36,938 bases of DNA from Clostridiales bacterium (GCA_012523405.1 JAAYIN010000052.1:1-36938), one strand, 5' to 3'; shown: positions 25,783 through 34,100, numbered from the stretch's first letter. The notes: generated from the letters alone by a model not told the origin. Translations and numbers: made by a program.

Positions 25783-25962
25783 TTACATCAAATCCTCATG
25801 TGGCGTTGACTCAACACCATCGCAGTGCAGTCGCAATCCAAAGATACTCGTCAGCGAATTCACATCCCGTGTCCGATTTCAAACGTTCACCTGATATAAA
25901 ATGCCGATCTTTGAGTAATTCGCATCGGAAATATTGAGCAAATACTAATATCCATCTTTCAT
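25783..25962 (-). pseudogene. Decayed reading frame beside the orphan terminator
   Basis: A minus-strand frame ending in TAA at 25783-25785 reads SLTSIFGLRLHCDGVESTPH after one stop. Before that stop comes YLLNISDANYSKIGILYQV, and MKDGY lies before a further one. The three pieces share one frame and end just ahead of a good terminator, which suggests the 3' end of a dead gene. No family is recognised. The remaining stretch to 26390 is A/T-rich and holds only promoter-like sequence and a palindrome. Confidence 0.3.
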
Positions 25963-26124
25963 AAACCGATCATAAAATGACAAAATATGAGAGGTTCGTA
26001 TTTTTGATACTTATCACAAAACGAAAAAACATACGACGTAATTCTATATGATGTTTTATGGGTCAACAACAGTAAAATCGATTTCCTGCAAACCACTTGA
26101 TCTATCAAACCATTATTTGGTAAC

Positions 26125-26141
26125 GCTATAAATATTATAGC
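26125..26141. promoter_or_regulatory. Palindrome upstream of the RraA-like gene
   Basis: GCTATAA-ATA-TTATAGC is a perfect 17-bp palindrome about 250 bp before the RraA-like start. It could be an operator, but A/T-rich palindromes also arise by chance. Several TATAAT boxes follow (26214, 26247, 26279), none with a good -35. Confidence 0.3.
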
Positions 26142-26390
26142 AGTATTCTGGCAATATCCGATTTGGACGCATGGGAGTATTCTCGTTTAAATTCGGATAG
26201 GCATATAATAATGATAAACAAGCTGGAATATGAAAAAGAATAAACATATAATGAGTAGACCAAAAGGCACGAAGAAGATATAATTTGAGTAAATCCGGAT
26301 GACAAACAAAAATGAAATAGCGAAGGTACCTCCTATTCCATTTTTGTTGGTAAAAACTGTTGATGCAGCAGAAATGAGGAGACCGTTATC

Positions 26391-27107
26391 ATGAACTATC
26401 ATGACGAGAATTTAAAACTAATTGCGTTGTTTAAACCCTGTCGCGTAACAGATGTACGAGATGGTATGGATTGGATGGGATACCATTCCTTTGGATCACT
26501 GTCACCTGAATATAGGCCGCTAATTCCCGCACATTGTGTTGGCATTGCTCGCACTGCACGCTACATTCCATATGAAGGACCCTCCCCGCTACTTCGTGGT
26601 GATGAGTATACGCAATGGGCATCCGATTATTATCGTGATGTTTGCTCAGTTCGCCACTGGGTTCAGGACGTTAAGCCAGGTGACTTTATTTGCATTGATG
26701 TGAGTGATGTAAATGCAGGACTTCTAGGTTCGAACAACTCCATCCCGCCAATGAAAAAGGGAGCGGTTGGGTACCTGCTTAACGGAGGCGGCATTCGGGA
26801 TACAGATGAAGTTATTTTGCAGAAAATCCCGATTTGGAGCAAATTTATTTCTCAGGGGATGGATCAAGCTCGCCTGCGTTATCTGGAAAAGGATGTGCCC
26901 ATTGCGATTGGCGGTGTTGCAATCTATCCTGGCGATGTTGTTATTGCAGACAATGACGGTGTGATTGTTGTACCCAGAAAGATTGCCTTTGATGTAGCAA
27001 AATACGCATGGCAGGAAATGAATAATGATAAACTCGGGCGACAAGAGCTGTACAAAATGATGGGTTGGGAACTGGACGATACCGTCATTCCCGTAGAACC
27101 AATATAA
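26391..27107 (+). CDS. RraA-family protein (2-keto acid aldolase/decarboxylase-like)
   Basis: A 238-residue protein of the RraA/HMG-aldolase fold, longer than the roughly 160-residue RNase E regulator. The conserved core is present: GLLGSNNSIPPMKKGAVGYL, the active-site pair R136-D137 in NGGGIRDTDE, and PGDVVIADNDGVIVVP near the end. Class II relatives cleave 4-hydroxy-4-methyl-2-oxoglutarate and other 2-keto-4-hydroxy acids with a divalent metal. AGGAGA lies 8 nt before the ATG. It is the first gene of the sugar transporter operon, 45 bp ahead of the binding protein. With the IlvD/Edd enzyme downstream, a retro-aldol step on a 2-keto-3-deoxy sugar acid is likely. Confidence 0.85.
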   Translation: MNYHDENLKLIALFKPCRVTDVRDGMDWMGYHSFGSLSPEYRPLIPAHCVGIARTARYIPYEGPSPLLRGDEYTQWASDYYRDVCSVRHWVQDVKPGDFICIDVSDVNAGLLGSNNSIPPMKKGAVGYLLNGGGIRDTDEVILQKIPIWSKFISQGMDQARLRYLEKDVPIAIGGVAIYPGDVVIADNDGVIVVPRKIAFDVAKYAWQEMNNDKLGRQELYKMMGWELDDTVIPVEPI

Positions 27108-27152
27108 GCACACAGGATAGCGAGTGATCGCAGAAATGAAGGAGGCACTAAA

Positions 27153-28454
27153 ATGAAGAGGATTTTTGCCCTAGCAATGACACTATGTATTTTACTATCA
27201 CTGAACTTGCCAGCAATGGCTAATGCGGAACAAGCAGAGGAAATCACCCTTCGATTTGCATGGTGGGGAGATGCCTCTCGCCACGATGTCTACAACAAAA
27301 TCTGCGATACATTTGAAAGCATGAACCTAGGCGTTACAATCGAACGTGAGCCCAATACGTTCAATGCCTATTTCGAGAAGTTAGCAACACAAGTCGCAAG
27401 TGGTAATGCACCGGATGTGTTCGGCATGCACGCGCGCTTTGCAACTGAGTTTGCCAGCCGTAACGTAATGGAAGACCTGCAACCCTATGTTGATCAAGGG
27501 ATCATTAACTTAACAGATCTAGACCAGCCTGTTATTGACAGCGGTAAGATCAGCAATACGCTGTACATGATTTGCCAAGGTGTCACGCTCAATGAATTCC
27601 TACTAAATGAAGATATGTGCAAGCGGCTAGACGTTGAAGTACCGGATGTACTAGAGGATTGGACGTGGGAAGAATTCGTCGCGACTTGCTATGATTTCCG
27701 CGAAAAAGCACTCGCAGCAGGAGAAGATGTCTACTTTATCGATGAACCTTATCAGTATAATTTCTTCCGTATCTACCTGCTATCATATGGCGAAGAATTA
27801 TTCAATAATGACGGTACGATCGGCTGCACAAAAGAACGCATTACCCAATGGTTTAGCATGTGGCAAAACATGCGCAATGATGATGTGATCCCCGATGCTG
27901 CCAGCGTTACCGAAAATGTTAACGCTACCCTTGAAACCCAAATGTTCACATTAGGGAAATGCGCTGTCACCAATATCCCCGTTAACAAGCTCAACCAGTA
28001 TCAAGCACAGATGACGGATAATCTTCGTCCTTTGCGTTCTCCGCTGGGCAATGACGGAACCCGTGGGGTATATATTGAAGGTGCTCATAACTGCATTTCC
28101 TCAACAATTGATGATGAACATAAGCTTGTTGCCGCTAAGTTCTTGGACTTCTTTACAAACTCAGAGGAATGCCTCAAGGACCTGCTTATTCAGCAGGGTA
28201 CGCCTGCCAATACACAGATGAGCGAGTATGTTCTGCAGTTTATGGATGAAACTCAGATTGAGGCAATGGAATATGTAAAGTATACTCAGCCCCTTGCATC
28301 CATCGGTAATATGTTGCCGGTTGGATATAGCGAAATGAACACCCTTTACTTGGGCATCCGCGAAGCATCTGACTTTGCTGCGATGACACCCGAGGAAGCA
28401 GCGCAGGCTTATTTAGATGGCATTCAGGAGATTCTTGATAAGAATTCGAAATAA
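27153..28454 (+). CDS. Family 1 extracellular sugar-binding protein
   Basis: The 433-residue protein has a signal peptide (MKRIFALAMTLCILLSLNLP, cleavage after MANA) and no lipobox. The mature N-terminus ITLRFAWWGDASRHDVYNKI, the GNAPDVFGMHARFATEFASR segment and the C-terminal helix EEAAQAYLDGIQEILDK are typical of family 1 carbohydrate-binding proteins. AGGAGG precedes the ATG. The two permeases follow after a 96-bp gap containing a hairpin. The sugar is unknown; the context suggests a sugar acid or a sugar that is oxidised to one. Confidence 0.93.
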   Translation: MKRIFALAMTLCILLSLNLPAMANAEQAEEITLRFAWWGDASRHDVYNKICDTFESMNLGVTIEREPNTFNAYFEKLATQVASGNAPDVFGMHARFATEFASRNVMEDLQPYVDQGIINLTDLDQPVIDSGKISNTLYMICQGVTLNEFLLNEDMCKRLDVEVPDVLEDWTWEEFVATCYDFREKALAAGEDVYFIDEPYQYNFFRIYLLSYGEELFNNDGTIGCTKERITQWFSMWQNMRNDDVIPDAASVTENVNATLETQMFTLGKCAVTNIPVNKLNQYQAQMTDNLRPLRSPLGNDGTRGVYIEGAHNCISSTIDDEHKLVAAKFLDFFTNSEECLKDLLIQQGTPANTQMSEYVLQFMDETQIEAMEYVKYTQPLASIGNMLPVGYSEMNTLYLGIREASDFAAMTPEEAAQAYLDGIQEILDKNSK

Positions 28455-28488
28455 GCGTTCTACTTCTTAAATGCTCAGTATTATTCCT

Positions 28489-28526
28489 GGCTTGAAACCA
28501 GCACTCGGCTACGCTGGTTTCAAGCC
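28489..28526 (+). other. Intercistronic hairpin after the sugar-binding-protein gene
   Basis: GGCTTGAAACCAGC (28489-28502) pairs perfectly with 28513-28526 around a 10-nt loop, with no U tract behind. Its placement between binding protein and permease is the classical one for an mRNA-stabilising element that raises binding protein over permease. The other importer has an equivalent hairpin at 17024-17061. Confidence 0.65.
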
Positions 28527-28550
28527 GACGAAGGAAGGAAGTGCATAAAT

Positions 28551-29450
28551 ATGGCAAATACAATACGCAACACGACAAGGCAGCGGAAAGAAACCATGGC
28601 AGGTTATTTGTTTTTAGCCCCTTGGTTGGCAGGCTTTTTGCTGCTTACCATCATACCCATGTTCGCTTCTTTATACTTTTCGTTTACGCGGTATGATATG
28701 TTAACATCAGCCACTTGGATTGGTTTGGATAATTATGTTCAGATGTTCAAAGATCAGAAATTCCTTAAAAGTTTAGAAGTCACATTTACCTATGTATTTC
28801 TTTCTGTGCCATTGCAACTGACTTTTGCACTTTTCATTGCCAATACGCTAAAGAAGAATAGACGCGGGGTACGCGTCTACCGTGCCGTATACTATTTGCC
28901 ATCTTTGTTTGGCGGCAGTGTCGCTATCTCTATATTATGGCGTCAGATTTTCAATAAAACCGGTCTGTTCAATCAATTCCTTGCTGTTTTTGGCATCAAA
29001 GGCATCAACTGGATTTCCACCCCCGATACCGCCCTTTACACGCTGATTGTACTAGCGGTATGGCAGTTCGGTTCATCCATGGTGATCTTTCTGTCTGCTC
29101 TAAAGCAAATTCCTGCCGATTACTATGAGGCGGCTTCGATTGACGGTGCCAGTAAACCCAGACAATTCTTTCAAATCACAATACCGCTTCTTACCCCTAT
29201 GGTGTTTTTCAACATCGTCATGCAAGTCATCAATGCGTTCCAAGCATTCACACCCGCATACATCATCTCAAATGGGACAGGCTCTCCTCTGAATTCCACA
29301 CTCTTTTACTCGCTCTATCTATATAACAAAGCATTTAGTCAATTCGAGATGGGGTACGCTTCCGCGCTGGCATGGGTACTGTTGGTGATTATTACTTGCA
29401 TTACCGGATTGCTTTTTGGAAGTGCGAAAAAATGGGTTTATTATGATTAA
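28551..29450 (+). CDS. Sugar ABC transporter permease (MalF/UgpA-like)
   Basis: The protein has 299 residues and six membrane helices, starting GYLFLAPWLAGFLLLTIIPM. The EAA loop is YYEAASIDGASKPRQFFQIT followed by IPLLTP. A purine-rich AAGGAAGG ribosome site lies about 12 nt before the ATG at 28551. The partner permease starts 14 bp after its stop. No ATPase gene is in this operon, so a shared MsmX/MsmK-type ATPase elsewhere must energise it. Confidence 0.93.
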   Translation: MANTIRNTTRQRKETMAGYLFLAPWLAGFLLLTIIPMFASLYFSFTRYDMLTSATWIGLDNYVQMFKDQKFLKSLEVTFTYVFLSVPLQLTFALFIANTLKKNRRGVRVYRAVYYLPSLFGGSVAISILWRQIFNKTGLFNQFLAVFGIKGINWISTPDTALYTLIVLAVWQFGSSMVIFLSALKQIPADYYEAASIDGASKPRQFFQITIPLLTPMVFFNIVMQVINAFQAFTPAYIISNGTGSPLNSTLFYSLYLYNKAFSQFEMGYASALAWVLLVIITCITGLLFGSAKKWVYYD

Positions 29451-29464
29451 AGGAGGATGGAGGC

Positions 29465-30310
29465 ATGGTTGTTTCTAATGCAAAATCAAAGTCTTTTCTA
29501 TTTCATGCATTGATCATCCTTTTTGCAATTGCGATGATTTATCCACTGATTTGGATGATATGCGCATCTTCGAAAATAGGCCCGGAAATCTTTCAAAGCA
29601 AGTCGCTGCTGCCGAAACAATTAACACTGGAAAACTATCGGACAGGCTGGAAAGGGATCTCTGGTTATTCGTTTGGTTCCTTCTTTAACAATTCATTCCA
29701 ACTGGTCATTTTTTCTATCCTTGGCAATTTGCTATCTTGCGCAATGGCTGCATATGCTTTTGCCAAATTGAATTTCAAAGGACGGAATTTGCTTTTTACA
29801 CTGATGATGGGAACGCTCATGCTGCCAAAGCATGTACGCTTAATTCCTCAATACATCATCTTTAATAAGCTAGGGTGGGTTAATACCTATCTTCCAATGA
29901 TCATACCAAAATTCTTAGCAATGGATGGCTTCTTTGTTTTCCTCATGACACAGTATATGCGTGGTTTACCAAAGGAGCTTGATGAGGCGGCAACCATTGA
30001 TGGGTGCGGTTATCTCAATCACTATCTACGAATCATTATTCCTATGTCAGTACCTGCGCTGATCTCAACAATGATATTCACTTTCCTATGGACATGGAAT
30101 GATTTTTTCATGCAGATGATCTATATCAGTCGCTTGGAACAGTACACCGTTGCATTGGCTTTGCGTATGTTTATTGATTCCACAGGAAGCAACGCATGGG
30201 GAGCTTTATTTGCAATGTCCACACTATCGCTGATCCCGTTATTTTTGATGTTCATCATCTTTCAAAGATATCTTGTGGACGGCATTACCGCTGGCGGCAT
30301 CAAGGGATAG
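29465..30310 (+). CDS. Sugar ABC transporter permease (MalG/UgpE-like)
   Basis: A 281-residue permease. The N-terminal helix leads into YPLIWMICASSKIGPEIFQS, and the EAA loop reads ELDEAATIDGCGYLNHYLRI followed by IIPMSVPAL. It ends in the typical FQRYLVDGITAGGIKG tail. GGAGG precedes the ATG. It forms the membrane channel with the preceding permease, and the PPC-domain gene starts 26 bp downstream. Confidence 0.93.
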   Translation: MVVSNAKSKSFLFHALIILFAIAMIYPLIWMICASSKIGPEIFQSKSLLPKQLTLENYRTGWKGISGYSFGSFFNNSFQLVIFSILGNLLSCAMAAYAFAKLNFKGRNLLFTLMMGTLMLPKHVRLIPQYIIFNKLGWVNTYLPMIIPKFLAMDGFFVFLMTQYMRGLPKELDEAATIDGCGYLNHYLRIIIPMSVPALISTMIFTFLWTWNDFFMQMIYISRLEQYTVALALRMFIDSTGSNAWGALFAMSTLSLIPLFLMFIIFQRYLVDGITAGGIKG

Positions 30311-30336
30311 AAATCAATGATATGGAGGTATTCACA

Positions 30337-30765
30337 TTGAATACATTTGTTTCACAAGGATATGGCAGGCATATCATTATCAACTTAACAAAAGGCGAAA
30401 AAATCCTGGAAGCAATTGAAAGCGAAGTGGCACGCCTGCAAATACAAAATGCTATTGTTACATCAGGCATTGGTGCGTTGCGCAAGGCAACATTCCACCG
30501 CATAGCCGACACGCAGGATCAACCAACCAATGAAATGCTGACTGTTGAAGCACCCATTGAACTAGGCTCCGTTCAGGGCTTGATTATTGGATCCACGCCG
30601 CATCTGCACATGACATTCAGCGATAAGCAGCGCGCATATGCGGGTCACATGGAACACGGCTGTGAAGTACAGTACTTGGCCGAAATTTCTATATTGGAGC
30701 TCACAAACTGTGATTATGTCCGCAGACCAGACCCGTTTGGCATTGACTTCATCCAGCAAAGGTAA
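30337..30765 (+). CDS. PPC/DUF296 domain protein
   Basis: The protein has 142 residues and is essentially a single PPC (DUF296) domain. Features are KGEKILEAIESEVARLQIQ, VTSGIGALRKATFH, and three histidines in PHLHMTFSD (H89, H91) and AGHMEHG (H104) that bind metal in bacterial relatives, before EISILEL. The start is TTG at 30337: the GGAGG at 30324-30328 lies 8 nt upstream, whereas an in-frame ATG at 30322 overlaps that ribosome site. Plant relatives bind A/T-rich DNA through an added AT-hook, which is absent here. The bacterial function is not established. It is encoded in the sugar-transport operon, so a metabolite-binding or enzymatic role is possible. Confidence 0.85.
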   Translation: MNTFVSQGYGRHIIINLTKGEKILEAIESEVARLQIQNAIVTSGIGALRKATFHRIADTQDQPTNEMLTVEAPIELGSVQGLIIGSTPHLHMTFSDKQRAYAGHMEHGCEVQYLAEISILELTNCDYVRRPDPFGIDFIQQR

Positions 30766-30883
30766 TGTTTGGCCACCTGCTTATCACAGGAAAAACAAGA
30801 AAAACGACGAATACTTAACATTATGAAGTGATGCGTTATTCATCGCACAAGTTCATAGCAATTGGCAGTCGGGAGGTGAAAAC

Positions 30884-31813
30884 ATGCCTACAAAACCCTT
30901 GGATTTATACTTTCTGTTTATGGGGCGGCCGCAAGGGATGTTTATAGAGGAAATGTATATACCTGACCGACATTTACACAAAGAAATTGAATGCATATTC
31001 ATTCAAGAGGGTTCCTTGCAAATTCAAGTGGATGAGCATATCTTTACCATCCGCGCTGGGGAGATGCTCGTCATTGGCAGCAATGTACTGCATGAATTCA
31101 AGCCCAAGGGCACCAAGGATCGAATTGTCAAGCTAAAGTTCTTGAAGGAATGGCTTTTGCCGCCCTATGCTAACGATGAAGAACGAGTTAAGTACAATGA
31201 CTTGTTTTCTCACTCGTTCAAAACGCAACCCGATTCATATCTCAGTCATCTGATTGACCAAATGATGGAGAATCCATTGGGCGATCAATACGATTTCTAT
31301 TTGTACAGTAAAATGCTAGAATTCGCCGCTTTCTTAATGGCAAGACCGGATGTTGTCACTGAAAAGTTGGAAAGCAATCTTGAATATCCGCATTATCTAG
31401 ATGAAATCACTTGCTATATCCATGAGCATTTTAATGAAAAACTATCGCTGAAAATGTTAGCCAATCATTTAGGACTAACTGAAAGCTATTGTTCGCGCTA
31501 TATAAAGAAGCATACGGGGCTTTCATTTGTAGAGTATTTAAATGCAATCCGTGTGAATTGTGCGCAAAGGCTGCTCAGCTATACCGACAGCAATATAACA
31601 GAGATCATTGATGCAACAGGGTTTTTCAGCGTTCAAACATTTAACAGAGTTTTCAAGAACCAGACAGGGAAAACACCAACTGAATACCGAAAAGTACGGC
31701 GCAACAATGAAAAGCCAGCCCCAAAAGTGCCTGCTACGGTTTTAGTTCATCAAACAGCAGCTATCGCATCTAGGACACTCCGTCGCCGCAATAATGAGCT
31801 GATTCTGGATTAA
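30884..31813 (+). CDS. AraC-family regulator with N-terminal cupin domain
   Basis: A 309-residue regulator. The N-terminal cupin (HKEIECIFIQEGSLQIQVDE, FTIRAGEMLVIGSNVLHEF) probably senses a sugar. Two C-terminal helix-turn-helix motifs follow (SLKMLANHLGLTESYCSRYI and ITEIIDATGFFSVQTFNRVF, with the GKTPTEYRK end). GGGAGGTG precedes the ATG. It lies between the transporter genes and the dehydratase gene on the same strand and is the obvious local activator of both. Confidence 0.92.
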   Translation: MPTKPLDLYFLFMGRPQGMFIEEMYIPDRHLHKEIECIFIQEGSLQIQVDEHIFTIRAGEMLVIGSNVLHEFKPKGTKDRIVKLKFLKEWLLPPYANDEERVKYNDLFSHSFKTQPDSYLSHLIDQMMENPLGDQYDFYLYSKMLEFAAFLMARPDVVTEKLESNLEYPHYLDEITCYIHEHFNEKLSLKMLANHLGLTESYCSRYIKKHTGLSFVEYLNAIRVNCAQRLLSYTDSNITEIIDATGFFSVQTFNRVFKNQTGKTPTEYRKVRRNNEKPAPKVPATVLVHQTAAIASRTLRRRNNELILD

Positions 31814-31905
31814 CGGGAAAATTGACGAAATATGCCACCATTACAATTGATTGCTTTGTATAAAATAATCACTGGCAACCAAACGAAGTAGAAAGCAGTG
31901 AAACA

Positions 31906-33627
31906 ATGCTGGAAAGTCAACGCATTAGGCAAATAGCTCCAGAAATGGATCCGCTCCGCCTCGGTATGGGATGGACAGAAGAAGAACTGGAGCAAGCGCA
32001 GATTCTGGTTGAAAGTACATTTGGAGACAGTCACCCCGGCAGTGCACATCTTGACACACTTGTTGCACAGGCGGTCAGCGGCATTCGAGCCGCAGGTGCG
32101 CATCCAGCACGTTATTTCACAACCGATATCTGCGATGGGATGGCTCAAGGGCATGATGGCATTAATTATTCGTTGGCACACCGCGACATGATAGCCAATA
32201 TGATTGAAATTCATCACCATGCCACAACATTTGATGCTGGCGTATTCATCGCGAGCTGTGATAAAGCGTTACCTGCTCAGCTGATGGGGATTGGTCGAAT
32301 TAACATCCCATCTATAGTGATAACAGGCGGTGTGATGGATGCCGGTGATCATATGCTGACACTTGAACAGATTGGCACTTACAGTGCAATGTACAGACGC
32401 GGTGAAATATCAGAGGAGACTTTTCGCAAATACAAACACAGCGCTTGCCCAAGCTGTGGTGCTTGCAGCTTTATGGGCACTGCGAGCACAATGCAGGTGA
32501 TGGCTGAAGCACTTGGTCTCATGTTGCCTGGAACAGCGTTGCTGCCTGCCACTTCGCCCCAATTGCAACAAGCCGCCTATGATGCAGGCTTGCTTGCAGC
32601 TGAGCTCGCGATAAAAGGTGTGAAAGCACGAGATATTGTCACATTAGATAATTTTGAGAACGCTATTATGATTCATGCAGCAATATCGGGTTCAACAAAT
32701 GTAGTGATGCACCTACCTGCAATTGCCCATGAATTCGGCATCCGGTTGGATGCGCAGCGTTTTGATGAAATTCATCGAAATATACCCTACATACTCGACA
32801 TACGACCAACCGGTCGCTGGCCTGCGCAGTTTTTTCATGGTACAGGGGGGGTGCCAGCTATTGAACGTGCATTAAAACCGTTACTTCATTTAAATGCAAA
32901 AACCGTAACCGGACGTACAATGGGCGAGGAGCTTGAGCGGCTAGAGAAGTCGGATTATTTCCAGCGATGTGCTGAATCCTTACAGCCTTATGGCATCAAA
33001 CCAGGAGACATCATTCGCGATGTCAAGGCTCCCATAAAGGCAAATGGTTCGATCGCTATATTATATGGAAATCTCGCTCCCGAAGGTGCGGTAGTTAAGC
33101 ATAGCACTGTTCCTAAAGATATGTTTTGCGCAACCCTAAGAGCTCGTCCGTTTGATTGCGAAGAGGATGCCATAGCCGCCATTATCCGACATGACATTCT
33201 GCCTGGAGATGCGGTTTTTATTCGTTATGAAGGACCTCGCGGAAGCGGCATGCCCGAAATGTTTTATACCACCGAGGCAATCAGCTCCGATGCCGAGCTC
33301 AGCAGGAGCATTGCCCTGATCACAGACGGACGATTCTCTGGTGCATCTAAGGGTCCCGTAATAGGTCACGTCAGTCCCGAAGCCGCCACAGGCGGGGCGA
33401 TCGCACTGGTTGAAGAAGGCGATATCATACAAATCGATATTGAGAACCGTTCGCTTGATATCGTTGGAATCGATGGTGTAATCGAATCGGCAGATACGAT
33501 CTCCTTAATCTTGGAGAAACGCAAAGAAAAATGGAAGCCGCGTCCTTTGCGCTATACACAAGGTGTGTTGAAGCAATATTGCGCTCATGCGGTATCGCCT
33601 ATGCTAGGTGCTTATATGGATGACTAA
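31906..33627 (+). CDS. IlvD/Edd-family dehydratase, probably a sugar-acid dehydratase
   Basis: A 573-residue iron-sulphur dehydratase. Motifs are GDSHPGSAHLDTL (40-52), TDICDGMAQGHDGINYSL (73-90, C76), SCDKALPAQLMG (117-128, C118), CPSCGACSFMGTASTM (181-196) and HGTGGVPA. The CN.H segment that carries the first cluster Cys of dihydroxyacid dehydratases is GSAH here, and TDICDGMAQGHDG resembles the YjhG/YagF xylonate dehydratases, so I favour an aldonate substrate over branched-chain amino-acid synthesis. No ilv genes are nearby. The product, a 2-keto-3-deoxy acid, would suit the RraA-like protein upstream. The ribosome site is weak. Confidence 0.88.
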   Translation: MLESQRIRQIAPEMDPLRLGMGWTEEELEQAQILVESTFGDSHPGSAHLDTLVAQAVSGIRAAGAHPARYFTTDICDGMAQGHDGINYSLAHRDMIANMIEIHHHATTFDAGVFIASCDKALPAQLMGIGRINIPSIVITGGVMDAGDHMLTLEQIGTYSAMYRRGEISEETFRKYKHSACPSCGACSFMGTASTMQVMAEALGLMLPGTALLPATSPQLQQAAYDAGLLAAELAIKGVKARDIVTLDNFENAIMIHAAISGSTNVVMHLPAIAHEFGIRLDAQRFDEIHRNIPYILDIRPTGRWPAQFFHGTGGVPAIERALKPLLHLNAKTVTGRTMGEELERLEKSDYFQRCAESLQPYGIKPGDIIRDVKAPIKANGSIAILYGNLAPEGAVVKHSTVPKDMFCATLRARPFDCEEDAIAAIIRHDILPGDAVFIRYEGPRGSGMPEMFYTTEAISSDAELSRSIALITDGRFSGASKGPVIGHVSPEAATGGAIALVEEGDIIQIDIENRSLDIVGIDGVIESADTISLILEKRKEKWKPRPLRYTQGVLKQYCAHAVSPMLGAYMDD

Positions 33628-33737
33628 AGGGTGTGCCTTCAGATTTTAGCATCAGGAGCGGGAACATACCAATCCAACGACCTACGAAAAATGGGGTTGC
33701 CAAAAAGAGTAAACGGACACAAAAATCGAATTGATAT

Positions 33738-33777
33738 AAAGATAGTGATCACGCTTTGCGCGTCCACTATCTTTTTT
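33738..33777 (+). terminator. Intrinsic terminator after the dehydratase gene
   Basis: AAAGATAGTG (33738-33747) pairs with CACTATCTTT (33765-33774), with further ACGC/GCGT pairing inside, followed by a run of six T. The rest of 33628-34100 holds a decayed zinc-ribbon frame (33798-33941) and nothing else I can name. Confidence 0.8.
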
Positions 33778-33797
33778 GCCATACTAGAGAAATGGGA

Positions 33798-33941
33798 ATG
33801 AACAAATGCGAAGATTGCACTGGCAAAGCTTTATCTGTCAGGAGCTCCTCTCTATACCCAATCTAAGAAACTTAACCTTTCGATGCGGGTCAGAAGCTTT
33901 GCCGTTCCTGTCGGCATTGCGGTATGCCTTTGAATCGTTAG
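33798..33941 (+). pseudogene. Decayed zinc-ribbon peptide gene
   Basis: A single plus-strand frame starts MNKCEDCTGKALS, crosses two TAA stops and continues DAGQKLCRSCRHCGMPLNR to a TAG. The paired CxxC motifs and the CRHCGMPLN ending are typical of small zinc-ribbon domains. Both halves being in one frame argues that this is a dead gene. It is short, so chance cannot be excluded. Confidence 0.35.
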
Positions 33942-34100
33942 GCTGATATGCAACATTACAAGGCTCGGCAGTCTGTTTTCATACGCTCAAATCATCCTCG
34001 GGCTATCCAACCATGACATTGCTTTCATTTCTTGTGCATGCTATAATTTCCTTGAATTACCGAGAATCCTATAATCTATGATTAAGGGAGGATATTGCCT

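Noticed and set aside
33691-33801. Small plus-strand frame of 36 codons starting MGLPKRVNGHKNRI
   Set aside because: It reads straight through the terminator stem and has no good ribosome site.
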